Positions 12,429 through 24,400 of a stretch of DNA of 64,000 bases are shown one piece after another. The translations under genes and the position numbers were made by a program. The stretch spans positions 4,216,001 through 4,280,000 of the forward strand of contig BSDZ01000003.1 of assembly GCA_030268105.1 (NCBI GenBank), in the 5' to 3' direction. Under the pieces are notes generated by a model that made no database searches, was not told the origin of the DNA, and saw nothing but the letters and a program-made list of their open reading frames with translations. Position 1 is the stretch's first letter, and each line of letters starts with the position of its first letter. The DNA is from Volvox africanus (lineage: Eukaryota > Chlorophyta > Chlorophyceae > Chlamydomonadales > Volvocaceae).

Positions 12429-15400
12429 ACAACAACGCCCGTCGCCACCAGCATCATCCTCTCCATCACAACAGGTGCTGCTGCAACAGCCACCGCCAGC
12501 TGCGTCACTGCCGCCAAGGCCTGTACGGGGGATGCAGTCAATGCAGTCAGCTAGTGGCAGGAATCCGCCGCCGGGTGGCGGCAGCAGGCGAGGTGGCGGT
12601 GGCGGTGGTGGCGGCAGCGACGACATCTTCGCAAGCGCCGCCAACTCCGGTCCCGCCGGTGGCGCCGGCGCCAAACCTCCCCGCCCCGTGAGTGATGGAG
12701 GGGAGGGGAATGGAGACGCAGTATACTGTCGTGTTGGCAGTACAAGAGTCGCGACGCAGCCTCGCAGAGGCGGCGGGCGCGACGGTGGGGAGGATGGGGA
12801 GAGTAGCAGCCGGGGGAGCGCCTCTGACACATTGGGACACACCCCCACCGCCTGATCATCCACCTCAATACCGTCAAGTCGCCTGCCTCCCCAGCCGCCT
12901 AGGGACCGACCGCTGTTGTTGAAGTGACGTGGACGTGAGGTGTGTCGGTGAGAGTGCTGGTGGTTAGGCCGTACTGAATATGGGAGCATTTCGCCACTAC
13001 ATGCCGTATTTGTATTTGATGGGTCCGGGGAGGTAACTTCAGTTTGGCGTAGTAGAAATGGAAGCAGGTGACCCTCGCAGCCAGGGGTGGATCTTAGCCC
13101 TCCAGCTCCTCCCCCCTCCGCCCCGGCAGAGTGCCCTGCTCGAGTGTTTAGATTCCTGTGTACGGATATCTTTATAATTGCTTTCATGTACGGCAGTCGA
13201 TGATGACGCCGCATAACCGTCTGTTATGACGGCGCCTTTGGGGTTTTATAGCGCGTGGAGACGTAGGCTGGTAGGATACGGTATCTTACCAAACAGGGAA
13301 GTAGGTCTCGTCAAGATGCCCTGACAAATGCTGCAGGGTGGGCGCCGGCGCACAAGCAGGGACAAGCAGTACATTAAAATGGTACTGACAGAGCTCAATT
13401 CCACTTCCTTTGTGGTGGTGGTGGTGGTGTCACATGCGCGAAGTCAGCTTACGTGGCTGGGGCAGTGCTGGCTGTTGGCGATGGGAGGGAAATTCGAGGT
13501 TATTGTATACAAAAGGGGGCCGGGTGCGTATACATGTGTATATGTGTGTGGCAATTGTGGTGGTGATCGCGGCGGCGGCAGCACGAAAGGCGGTTGAGGC
13601 AGCAGCGGCGACGACACGGATGATCATGATGGCGGGCGGCATTTTCCCGTGTGAAGAGGTGCTTCCCCGGCTGTTACGGCTGTAGCACAGCAGATGGGAT
13701 AGAGGGGAGAGTCCTGGGTTTCTATGAGTGGGTTAAATCCGTCTGTGCGTCATCCGTTCCGGGTCGCAAAAGCGCGTCAGGGCGACCACTCATCTTCCCA
13801 TTGCCGATCGATGTCGCCGCCACGGGCCCCGCCGATGTCTGGCTGTGCCGCCCGGGCCTCAGTGCAAGATGGCAAACCGGAAAAGGCAAAGGCCTCGCGC
13901 TCCTCTTGCGCCCCGCCTTTAAGTGCTAAGAAACCACCACTGTAGGACCTTTGGAAGATGTCTGCCTAGCGGGCCCACTGCTGCTTTGGAGCGCTCGACA
14001 GTAGCGTTGGTGCTGGTTGCCACCGTTACTGACTCTGTTAGCCGTTCGGGTGCTGTGCTGCCATGCCGGAGCCTCCTGCGCCGGTGTATGGTCTATACGG
14101 CCTACCTGACCAATTCCTCACTGTCTGCTAGTCCCTCCTCTCCGGTTACCTTACGCATCTGAGGGGGCCGGTGGCGGCTGTATTGGTAGAGCGGTTGCGC
14201 GTCTTTATGGATCCACCCGATCCATTCGAATCCACTCGGATCCATCAGTGTTGCCCTCCAACACGTGTGCCACAGGGAGGGGTACCATCTAACAGAGAGC
14301 CGGGGAGGCCGTTTGTCGGCCGCTTCGGGTGCCTCTCTTCTACCCGTGAAGCGGGACCCTAGCCTGGAAAGGGGAGCTCACCCCTATTTTTTCAACTTCC
14401 CGGAGAAGATTGATTTTTGGGGGCGAGATGGAGCCCGGCCCGCTAGTATGTGAATGGCGTGTGCAGATTAGATCACCTCTCTCTCGCGCGTGCGTGCGCG
14501 CGCTAATTCTTTTAGGTGGCAACAGGCTGCGAGCATGAATTTCCTTAGAAGGCGCACTGCGCCCTTGGGCTTTAGAAGGGCCGCGGTCCTGGCGGTGTAT
14601 CTATGAGGCGGCGGCGCCGGCTTATGTCCTTTTGTCCCCTTGTCCTTGGGAGCCGTTCTGTGTATTGTTGCCCGGGTAGGGGCTCGCGCGAGGTTATGGG
14701 TTGCATGTGCTAGTGGGTAAAAGGGATGAGGGCGCCATGTATGCTGGTGTTTGTTGCCTGCTTCTTCCCGTGGCTTTTGTGAACGTACCCGCTTCTTTCC
14801 ACTCAGGATGTGAGGTAAGGAGTCCACTGAGTACACTTTTTTAAGCTAATAGAGCAAATATTAATGGAACATTTTTAGCAATATCTTTTAGCTTGTGAGG
14901 TTTTCGAGAGTATATTTGGTCAACGCAGAATTTAAAGCCCGATAGAAGTAGTGGTGATGGAGATTTTAAGCACTGCCTAGTCGTGGTTCCTCCGCCTTGT
15001 TTCCCCGCCGCTGTGTGTATCCATTTTTAGCCCATCAGAAGCTGTTGTGTACTAGGTGGTGGTGGTGCGTTCTTTGGTCCATTTTGGTCTTCCCTCCAGG
15101 ATATAATGCTGTAGAGGGTAGTGCTTTGTGTGTAGTTTATGTGCATGAAATGCCTTCCCGCGCACGCATTCTTTACGCTCTTGGTCTTGAGCTGACGTGA
15201 GCAAGATGATGACTGGTGTGAAATACTTGAGCTTTTCGTAAAAGTAGTGCTCGCGTGCGTTGGCGGCTGCTGGATGCCGCAACGTTGTCAGTTGGCAGGG
15301 CCCCGTTTAAAGAAGGGCCTTTCCTCGCATCAGCGTGTCTAGGTAGCGCATTTCATATTGTCATGCCTCATCTTCTTCTGCTGCATGTCCTTGTCAATCA

Positions 15401-18400
15401 CCTTGTGACGAAGAAAGAGAGGAGAGGAGCGTATGTCACCCTATCACCTTTTGGATGGAGGGGCCCATTCTGGAGGGTCTCTGTAAAACGATAGTGACGT
15501 ACCTTTCTGTTTGTGCCCATCACGCCCTGAATATCGGTGTGTCCCTGCTGCCGTAGCACAGCTGCTTTCTTCACCTCTGCACGTAAGCCCCCCTCTGGTG
15601 TGTCAAGACCCTGGGCCGTTGTTATTCGGGGAGGGTATGCCCCTACCTGGTCTAAGGGGCAAGTGGCACGGCGCGTCACGGCCTGCATGTGGCAATGCTT
15701 TTGCTGTCCCGGATTTCCCACCGTCCTTCCCTCACACAATCTCTCACCCTGATTGGGTTTCCCGCTGATGGACTGGTACGACGCAATCCGCAAGGAATGG
15801 TGTGTATAAGACCTTGAGGTGCTGAGAGGCCTCTGCACTGCATGCGAATGCATGTTATTGCCTGACGTGGCACCCATATCCGCTTTGGTGTATCGTACAG
15901 TGTACCAAATTGTATCTCTGATTTCTCTGGGCTATGAAAGAGCATGGCGAGCTGCATCTGGGGGAAGAGGGGTAACAAGGGGTTTGATTGCAACTGGCAC
16001 ACAACAAACGACTGTGCCGGTATGGGTGTTGGGGTGGGGGTTGGGATTGCGGAAGAAGTGTTGCATAGATGATGCTTCTTCCTTTCCTTCCCTTTCCTTC
16101 TATCATCCTGAGACCCCGAAGTATGCCTGTGTGTGTTGTATATGCCAATGCCTATGTCTATAAGCTGTTTGTTGAGGGCGAGTGCACGCCCCGCCACAAG
16201 CGCACAGGGGGGAGAGGTCATGCATGCATACAAGTGCACTCCCCTGCCAGAGGACTCAGCTTGCTAATATGTGTATTGTCATCTGGAATATAAAACGTAA
16301 TATAATTGTAAAATTATGTTGATGCAAACCCATTAATTGAATCAGGTGAGGGCGTCAAAATGTTGGTAACCCGGATCCTGCCAGCGTGAGAGATGCGGGG
16401 AAGGACGATGCGATTTGATAGAATTCAGGACTCATTTGATCGATGCACTGCTTATCTATTTTTCACCTCGCTGACGATGGACTGTGCTTATGAAGGCATC
16501 CGCTGGAAAAAGGGCTGAGGTTGGGTGAGTTGCGGATTTGTTGGGAGGGCCACTTAAGTTCACTGCAGGTGATTGGTTACCCAGCGGTGTTGCTCCATTC
16601 CCAATATATGTCCATCCATCTCCGCTCTGTCTCAAAGCAGGCTGGCTGAATCATGCTTTTATAAATATGCGCTCGGTGACTGCCGCGACCACACTCAATC
16701 TTCTCACGGGGAGGTTGAGGAGATTATGGGCGTCAGGTTCGCCGAGCCTTGGGGTCTCCTCCATGACACGTACCTTATGAATAATATTCTGGACGGCGGC
16801 AGTCCCAGCCGTAAAGCCCCAGCTTCCACTCTGACTGGTTCTCCCCGAGACCATACCTGAAACACGTCACCCCCCTCCACGCACGGGAAGAGGTCATGTT
16901 TCTGCCGGGGCTGTGGGTGGTGTAACGTTCCCTTCCCCAAACACACACACACACACATACACAGACCATTCAGATGAAACCTGATGATTGGGAGCTCACG
17001 AAGCTCACCCAGATCCTACGTCCCAACATGAACACCTGGACACCAGGGAATGTCCAAAGGATGTGGAAAAGGATGACGGTGCGGCAGCTTGCGGAGTCGT
17101 GAGTTACGACATCGAAAGGCAGTAGTAGCATGGGAGATAGGGAACGTGGAAATAATAGGGGATGAAATTACGACCGCTACTTAACGACTGGTAGCTTCAA
17201 GCCGTCCAAGGCCTGGAAGCTGCCTGGGATTCCTCGGCATTCGTGCGCCAGTCTGGACAGCCAGCCGGGGGAAGGGGGTCGTTCTGACAAGACATGATGC
17301 GTGGAAACGGGTCCATGCATCCATTACCTGAATGCGTACTGAAAGGAAAAATTACGGAATGAAACGCCCCCATCAGCAGATGGACGTCCCCCCGGGTGGA
17401 GTCGGGGACCTCCACAAAATATTGTTGTCGCCCATCCCTTGCTGCCTGCCTGCCAGGGTGTGGGGGTTTTACCCCGCCGAACCACCACAACACCACACAC
17501 CACCATCACGCCCATGTTCCTCGGCCTCCTTACACGGGACCCCCCTCCCCCGCTTTCTTCCGATCGATCCCCGACCTGCAGCCCGCCTCCGCCGAGCCCT
17601 GGCTGGATGTGCTGAAGCCCGGGGTGCTGTACAGCCCCATACGGGTGAAGTGGGCTGGCGACCGCTGCAACTGCTGCGACAGCGACCTGGACTACGATAC
17701 GGACCGCCTGGTATCGTGCGACTGTTGCGGCATCACCGTACACCAGACCTGTTACGGCATTCCGGATGCACCGGGTAAGATCCGGCGTCAGATTAACAGA
17801 TCTGGGATCTCCGTACGTTTCGTTTCGGAGATTCGGTTTCATACTGTATTTAACTTACCAATACAGTACATGGTATACACGATGCGGCACTGGAGTTGCA
17901 GGACGACGCACATTCCCTCAAAGAGCGGAGCGGAGCCTGTGGTTTCTGGGGCTGAGTGGTCCACTGTTTCTCAGGCCCTTTCGATCCCGCTCCCTCTTCA
18001 AATCCTCCGCCTCTTCTCCCTCCTCTTTCTCTTCCTCTTCCTCCTCTTCCTCCTCTTCCACCGCCTCCACCGCCTCCACCGCTGCCGCCGTGCCCACGAA
18101 AACCTGTCAGCCTGGGCGCCTGGCCTGTGTCTGTATGATATTGCCCTCCTTCCTTGCTTCCCTCTTCCCTGCCCTGCAACAGGCCTGGACGACATGTGGT
18201 TATGCCGCGCATGTGAGCTGCGTCAGCCCGGCGCAATCCTGCCCCAGTGCTGTCTGTGCCCCGTAGCGGGGGGCCCGCTGAAGCCCACCACGATGCCGGG
18301 GCTGTGGGTTCATGTCACCTGCATGCAGTGGATTGCGGAAATCACCTGCCGCAACTCCGCCAGGTGCGGGTAGTCAGGGGATGACAGCGCTATTACTTGC

Positions 18401-21400
18401 CTCGTCATCCATCCATCTATCCATCCATCCATCCATCCATCCATCCCGCCATCGATCGATTGATTGATCGATCGATCTATTGGGAGGAGAGCGATTCAGA
18501 TATACTAGATCACCATAAACCGAAACTTACCCGACATGCCAAACTGAAGCCGATTTGTTCCTGTCAACTCAACAAACCCAACAGAATGGAGCCCGCAGAC
18601 AACATCCCTGGTGTCCAGCGAGAGCGGTGGGAGCTGCTGTGCTGCATCTGCCGCCAGCGCATGGGCGCCAAGCTGCAGTGCAAGGACTGCTACCAGGCGT
18701 TTCATCCACTGTGTGGTCGCATGGGGGGAATGCACATGGAGATGGTGGCGACACCGGCGGCGGGGGCGGGAGGGGGCGGAGGGGTGGGCGGGACAGCGGG
18801 CGGTGTGGCCCCGGCCGGGGGGCCCCGCGTGCTCAGGATTGTGAGCTCCTGTCCAAAACATGGAAAGCCCACTCCCAAGATGTTGGGTGAGTGAAGGGCT
18901 GCGCTCTGTGTCCTTCAACGCCCTGAGGGGATTGTTCTAAGGCACGAGATCCCACGTCTCTGTGTCTGTGTGTTGTGCGGGGGTGTGCGTGGAAGGCGGG
19001 TAAACCCGTCGGGGTGCTGCCTGCGAATTCAGTACAATTACTAATCGCGATCTCAACCGGTTGGTGGGGTTAACTTCCAGTGGGTGGGTGCGGGGAAGTC
19101 GGGGGGGTTGGGAACAAACTACGAGCCTAAACAAGCCATACGATACCGCCACCTACCAGAGGGCCCCTACCCGACTATCAGAGGTTCCTGCAATAATGGT
19201 CCTATCCCTCCTATCCCTCCTTGGAATGTACCCCTTCCGATGACGTGGTGCCCCTCCGTGTACCCCCTTACTCTTTGTGCCCCTCCACGGCTTCCCGGCG
19301 TATTGGGTCACTGATGCAACTCCGCACTTGTTGCGGCATATCCTAACCCCCTTGCCTGACCCCCGCCTCACACACACACAGCCGTGAGACCGCTTCGCGA
19401 TTCGGAGGCGCAGACAGTCGACGGCGGCGATGGCTCCGTCAAAGGGCTGTGGAACGCTCAGCCGTACAAGCCCTGGCCGGCGGTTTCCCTCCCTCCAGCG
19501 CCCAGTGGTTGCGCGCGAGCTGAGCCTCTCGAGATGGAGCGCATCTCTCATGGCACGGGTGCGGCGCGGGTTACAGGGGTGAGGGGTTGACAGGGGGGGT
19601 ACGACGGGTGAGGGGACGGGAGCCGTCTCGAAGGGATGGGGATGTAGAGTTAGTGTGTGGACTGACAGCGTCTGAAGCGGCTTGAAGGTCCCAGGCGATA
19701 TTGCTTAGGTACTTCGGCACTCATGGCGGGGGGAGTCAGTTGTGGTAAGTCCAAGGGGTGAGGGGATACTGTGACGGTGTGTGTATGCGCGTGTGTGTGT
19801 AAATCAACTGGGGGACCTGGTGAAGAGTAGTGAGGTTATGAGGAGCTGAACAGCCAACTGAAAAATCTATGTCCAGCTAACGGAATATCGCGGTTTGTCT
19901 GTTGTTCCTAACTGTGGAATGAATTCTTGTGGCGATCCAGGCAATGGCTACACCACACTCAAAGGGTTTTGGATTCCGGATGCGCCGCCGCCGCTTCCGC
20001 CGGCGCTCTCCGCTCCCGCGGAGGTTTCGGAGCAGCCTGCCCCTTCCGGGGGACCCGGCCGAGGAGGCGGCCGCGGGCGCGGAAGGGGCCGGGGGCGCGG
20101 GCGTGGAGCTGGCGGTAGCAAGGCTGCCGCCGGCGTTCCTCCGGGGGCGCCGCCGCCGCCGCCGCATAGCGGCGACGGCAGCAGTGGTGGTATGGCAACC
20201 GCCGCTGCCGCCATCTGCGATCCGTCAGGCCCTCCCGCCGCCGTGGAGCTGCTCCCTCTGCCTGACGGTATCCCCGAGGAGCTGCCGGTGCTTTGTTGCG
20301 GGCGGCGGGCGGTGCTGATGCTACGGACCCAGCGAGTGCAGTACGAAGGAGCGATGATGCCGGTGGCCAACTTCGAGAAGATATGCGGGCGGGGAGACGC
20401 CAAGAAGTGGAAATCCAGTCTATGGTGAGCGGGGAGCCTAATGGGCTAAACATCGCAGCGCGCTGGGGTCGTAGCGTGGGAGGGGGTCGGGGTGGTTTGG
20501 GTGGCTGCGACTGTGTCGACTGCTCTTGTACGGAGGCGGCGCAAGGGACCTATCAGCTGCATGTTGAGGGCTGGGAGGTAAAAGGGGAGGAGGGGAAGGG
20601 GTGCTCCGAAACCTCCAGGATACGGCCACTGGTTGTCTTTCACAACGCGGGGGCCTCTCAAATAGTCACCCTTCTGCGCCTTCAGCTGGATGACGTCACC
20701 CTTCTCCATTCCTCCAGGCTGGTGGATGAGTACGGCAACCCTGTGCGTCAGGTGGGGGATCTGCTCGCGGAGAACAAGGTGGACCGGAACGCCCTGACTC
20801 GGCTGATGAACAATGCGGCGCAGTACGAGGCGTATGTGGAGTGGCAACAGCAGCAGCAGCGGCCAGAGGGGAGGGAGGAACTGATGCCGGATTGCGCCTC
20901 GGAGGACCGAGCCATCAACGGCGGCATCAAAAGCTGCTGTGACGTTGCGGATGTTAGTGCAGGGCAAGGGGCTGGGGATGAGCTGCCGGTGCAAGGGGTG
21001 AGAGGGAAGGTGGATGTGGGACCCATAAAAGACGAGCGGCTAGGAGCTCCTGGCATCACCTATGAAGCTGCGCTTACCCTGGATGGCATCGGGCGCGTCG
21101 CAAGTGCGGCTGCGGTGGGCACCCGCACGGAGGTGGCGGTGGTGCAGGAGGGGGCTCGAGAAGGGCAGGGCGCGGCAGAGTGGGGAGAGGTCAGCAACGG
21201 AGCGGGCTACGGGGTAGCGGTAGCGGAGGCGGATGCAGTGGCGGTGGCAGTGGCAGGTACAGATTACAACGCGAAAGTGACCGCGGCGGGCCATAGCGGC
21301 GACGATGGCTCAGCCGCCCCGCTCCCTCCCGCGTCCTCGCCGACGGAAGCACTGGCGGCGGTAGCCGAATTGAGCGGGGCTGTAGCTGGGAAGGATGCGG

Positions 21401-24400
21401 TATCGGTGATTGCGGAAGCCATGGAAGCTGAGCCGATGCCGCCGCCGATGCCAAGGGCGGAGCCAAATGCGGAGCCGGGCGTGGAGGCAGCCGCGATGTT
21501 TGGGGTGAAGGCAACGCTTGGCGGCGGCGGCGGTGCAGCTCCCGCCGGCGCCCGGGACGTGAACCCCGTGCCGTTTGCGGCAGCGCAGCCCTCATCCACT
21601 CCTGCCGCTGGTGCGCAACCTGACGGCGGCGGCGCCGACGACTTGAAAGACTCCACGCCGGCGCCAGCGGACATTGCTGGCGGTGTCGGCAGCGGTGGCG
21701 TCAAGCGGGTGCGGCTTTTTCATCTAGATCATGTGACGCGTAGGGCCCTAATGTCGTACGCCACGGAGCAAGGGCTTGTACGACTGCCCCGCGGCTGCGC
21801 CACCATCGCGCCAGAGGTCTGCGTAGGGCACTGCTGCCGAATATACTGGAATGGTGATAATGAATGGTATGACGCGGACGTACAGTTGTACGATGAACAA
21901 ACAGGCCGGCACTTCTTGTGGTACCATTTGGACGAGGCGACGGAGTGGATCGATCTTGGGGCGGAGGAGCGGGAGGACCGTATACAGTGGCTGCCGCACA
22001 ACGTTGACCCAGATGAGTGGCCACCCCCGCCGCCACCACCCCCGCCGCCACCACCACCACCGCCGCCGCCGCTGCCACCCCGGACGACATCGATCGGTCG
22101 CGGGGTTGGTAGCGGGTTCGCTGGTAAGGCATCCGCCGGCAGAGCACGTGCCGCGACGCCCACACCCGCTGCGTCGGCGGCGACGTCACCATCACCTATG
22201 GTGTACGGCATGGATGCGCTGGCGTCGGCGGCAGCGGCGGTGCTGAATGAAGTTGGCGACGAGGAGGTTGAGGAGGAGGGAGTAGCACCGCCCACCGGAG
22301 GTGCCCAGGCAGCTGTAGGATGGCGGATACGATGCGTCGTGCCGCCCCCTGACGCTGGGGGCGGCGACGGCAGCGGCGGCGCGGAAGGCGCCGCCAAGCC
22401 GGCGGCGGCGCCGTCCTTTAGCTGCCTCATCACCTCATACGACGAGTCCTCCGGCACGCACGCCGTGGAGCTTGAGACTGGGGCGGCGGAGGTGCTTACA
22501 CTGTCGCAGCTGAGAGTCAGGTGGTTGGGGTACGGCGACGCTGCGAGGGAGGCGCACAGCCGCCGCGTGGCGGCGCACCGTGCGCGGCTGGGGGCGGAGG
22601 AGGGGGCGGCCGCCGCAGCGGCGGCGGCGGCGGCGGAGCGGCGTCGCAATGCGCCCTCCGAGATCCCCATTGTGTGCAACGGCGTGTTGGGGACGTTCAC
22701 GCCTGCCAGCGGGGCGGTGCGCACTCAGGCGGGCAAGTCCATATCGCCGTCCGAGTTCGAGCGCCTGGCGGGGAAGGCGGCGTCCAAGAAGTGGAAGGTA
22801 GGTTGGGGAAGTTGTGAAATGGGGTGAGAGGCGAGGGATATGGCGTACGTCAGCATGGACATGCGGCGGCGGCGGCTGTCTCAGCTCCAGTCCCGTCAGT
22901 CCGTCAGTCCGTCAGTCCGTCAGTCCGTCAATCTGTCAGTCTGGAGAGGAGGGGCCAGCATCAAGCTGTTGGATGGCCTAGGCGGGTTGGGTTCTCCTGG
23001 GTTGCATGCAAGGTGCCATGTTTTGGCGCCTCATTCCCCCCCATCCTCTCCCCCCCTTAGTAAGCTCCCAGCGATATGCTGTACGTCTCCACCAAGCAGT
23101 GCCCGTATCAGGCAGTGCGGAGAGTGAGCTTGTCGTGAAGCAGTGTCATTCCCCGCTGACCCCTCCTGGCGCTGCTGGTACGGTGCAGGTGACGCTGAGG
23201 GTGATAAAACCCAACGGGCAGTTGGGCCCCACGCTGGGCGAGCACCTTGTGGAGCTGGGGTTGGAGGAGCCGGCAGCACCCAGGTGGGGCGGAGGGGGCG
23301 GGGAGGAGGGGGCGGGGAGGAGGGGGAGGGGAGGAGGGGGGACGGGAGGAGGGGGCGGGGCGGAGGGGGCGGGGAGGAGGGAAGGGGTTTTGGAGAGCTC
23401 CAAAGTCGAAACGATCCAATAATGAAGATGACAATGGAGGACATAAGGACTGTGATGATCGTCATGTGAGAGGGTTGCATCCTCCAAGGATAGGGGTATG
23501 TGATCACATAGGGCCCAACACCACGACAACCTTAACAACTCCCGTCCCTCATCCCATACCACACCCCCTGCATGTCTCCCTGGTGCAACCCTTCCTCGGC
23601 GCCAGACCTCCCAGTCACCTAGCCCAAGCCATCGCCGCCTTGGACGCACTTCGCCGCCGCCACGGCCTGGCCCGGGGGCGGCCCCCGCCGGCGGTGGCGG
23701 CGGTGGCGGCGGCCAAGGCGGCGGCGGCAGCAGCTAGTGGAGTGTCTTCCGGCGGCGAAGAGGTGACCGAGTTGTCGGGCAGCGGCGGCGGCGCCGGCTG
23801 CAGCAGCAACTTGGGCCGAGGCGGCCCTATTAGTACGGCAGCCCTAGGATCAGGGCTTGCGAGGGCGGCGGGAGCTCACGGCAAGGCAGCACCCCAGAGG
23901 GTGAGCAGGAGGGTGGTTCTGTTCGTACCTTCTGCCGTACTGCGGTATTCGCCCATTGGAGGGTACGGGTAATGGAGTCAGGCAGGAGCAGGTGTCTCGT
24001 ACAGCACACCATCCGGCTGGAGGGGGCCGCCCTCTGTCGGATGTTGCTCCGCAGCTGAGGGCGACGAAGGGCCGCCGGTTCCCCTGCTGCCCACATCCCT
24101 CCCCCTCATCTCCCAACTACACGAATGATACGATTGAACGTGCTTGGCTTCACTGTCACCAGTTGTTTATCTGCTTCTCTCTCCCTCTCTCCCTCTCTCC
24201 CTCTCTCCCTCTCTCCCTCTCTCCCTCTCTCCCTCTCTCCCTCTCTCCCTCTCTCCCTCTCTCCCTCTCTCCCTCTCTCCCTCTCTCCCTCTCTCCCTCT
24301 CTCCCTCTCTCCCTCTCTCCCTCTCTCCCTCTCTCCCTCTCTCCCTCTCTCCCTCTCTCCCTCTCTCCCTCTCTCCCTCTCTCCCTCTCTCCCTCTCTCC

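Noticed and set aside
12231..13214. 327-codon minus-strand frame with poly-Cys/poly-Gly
   Set aside because: Reverse reading of the CAG/CAA-encoded poly-Gln and GGC runs of the plus-strand exon 12266-12687.
14161..14245. Possible functional tRNA gene
   Set aside because: A and B boxes are present but acceptor and anticodon stems could not be paired, so only a tRNA-like element is proposed.
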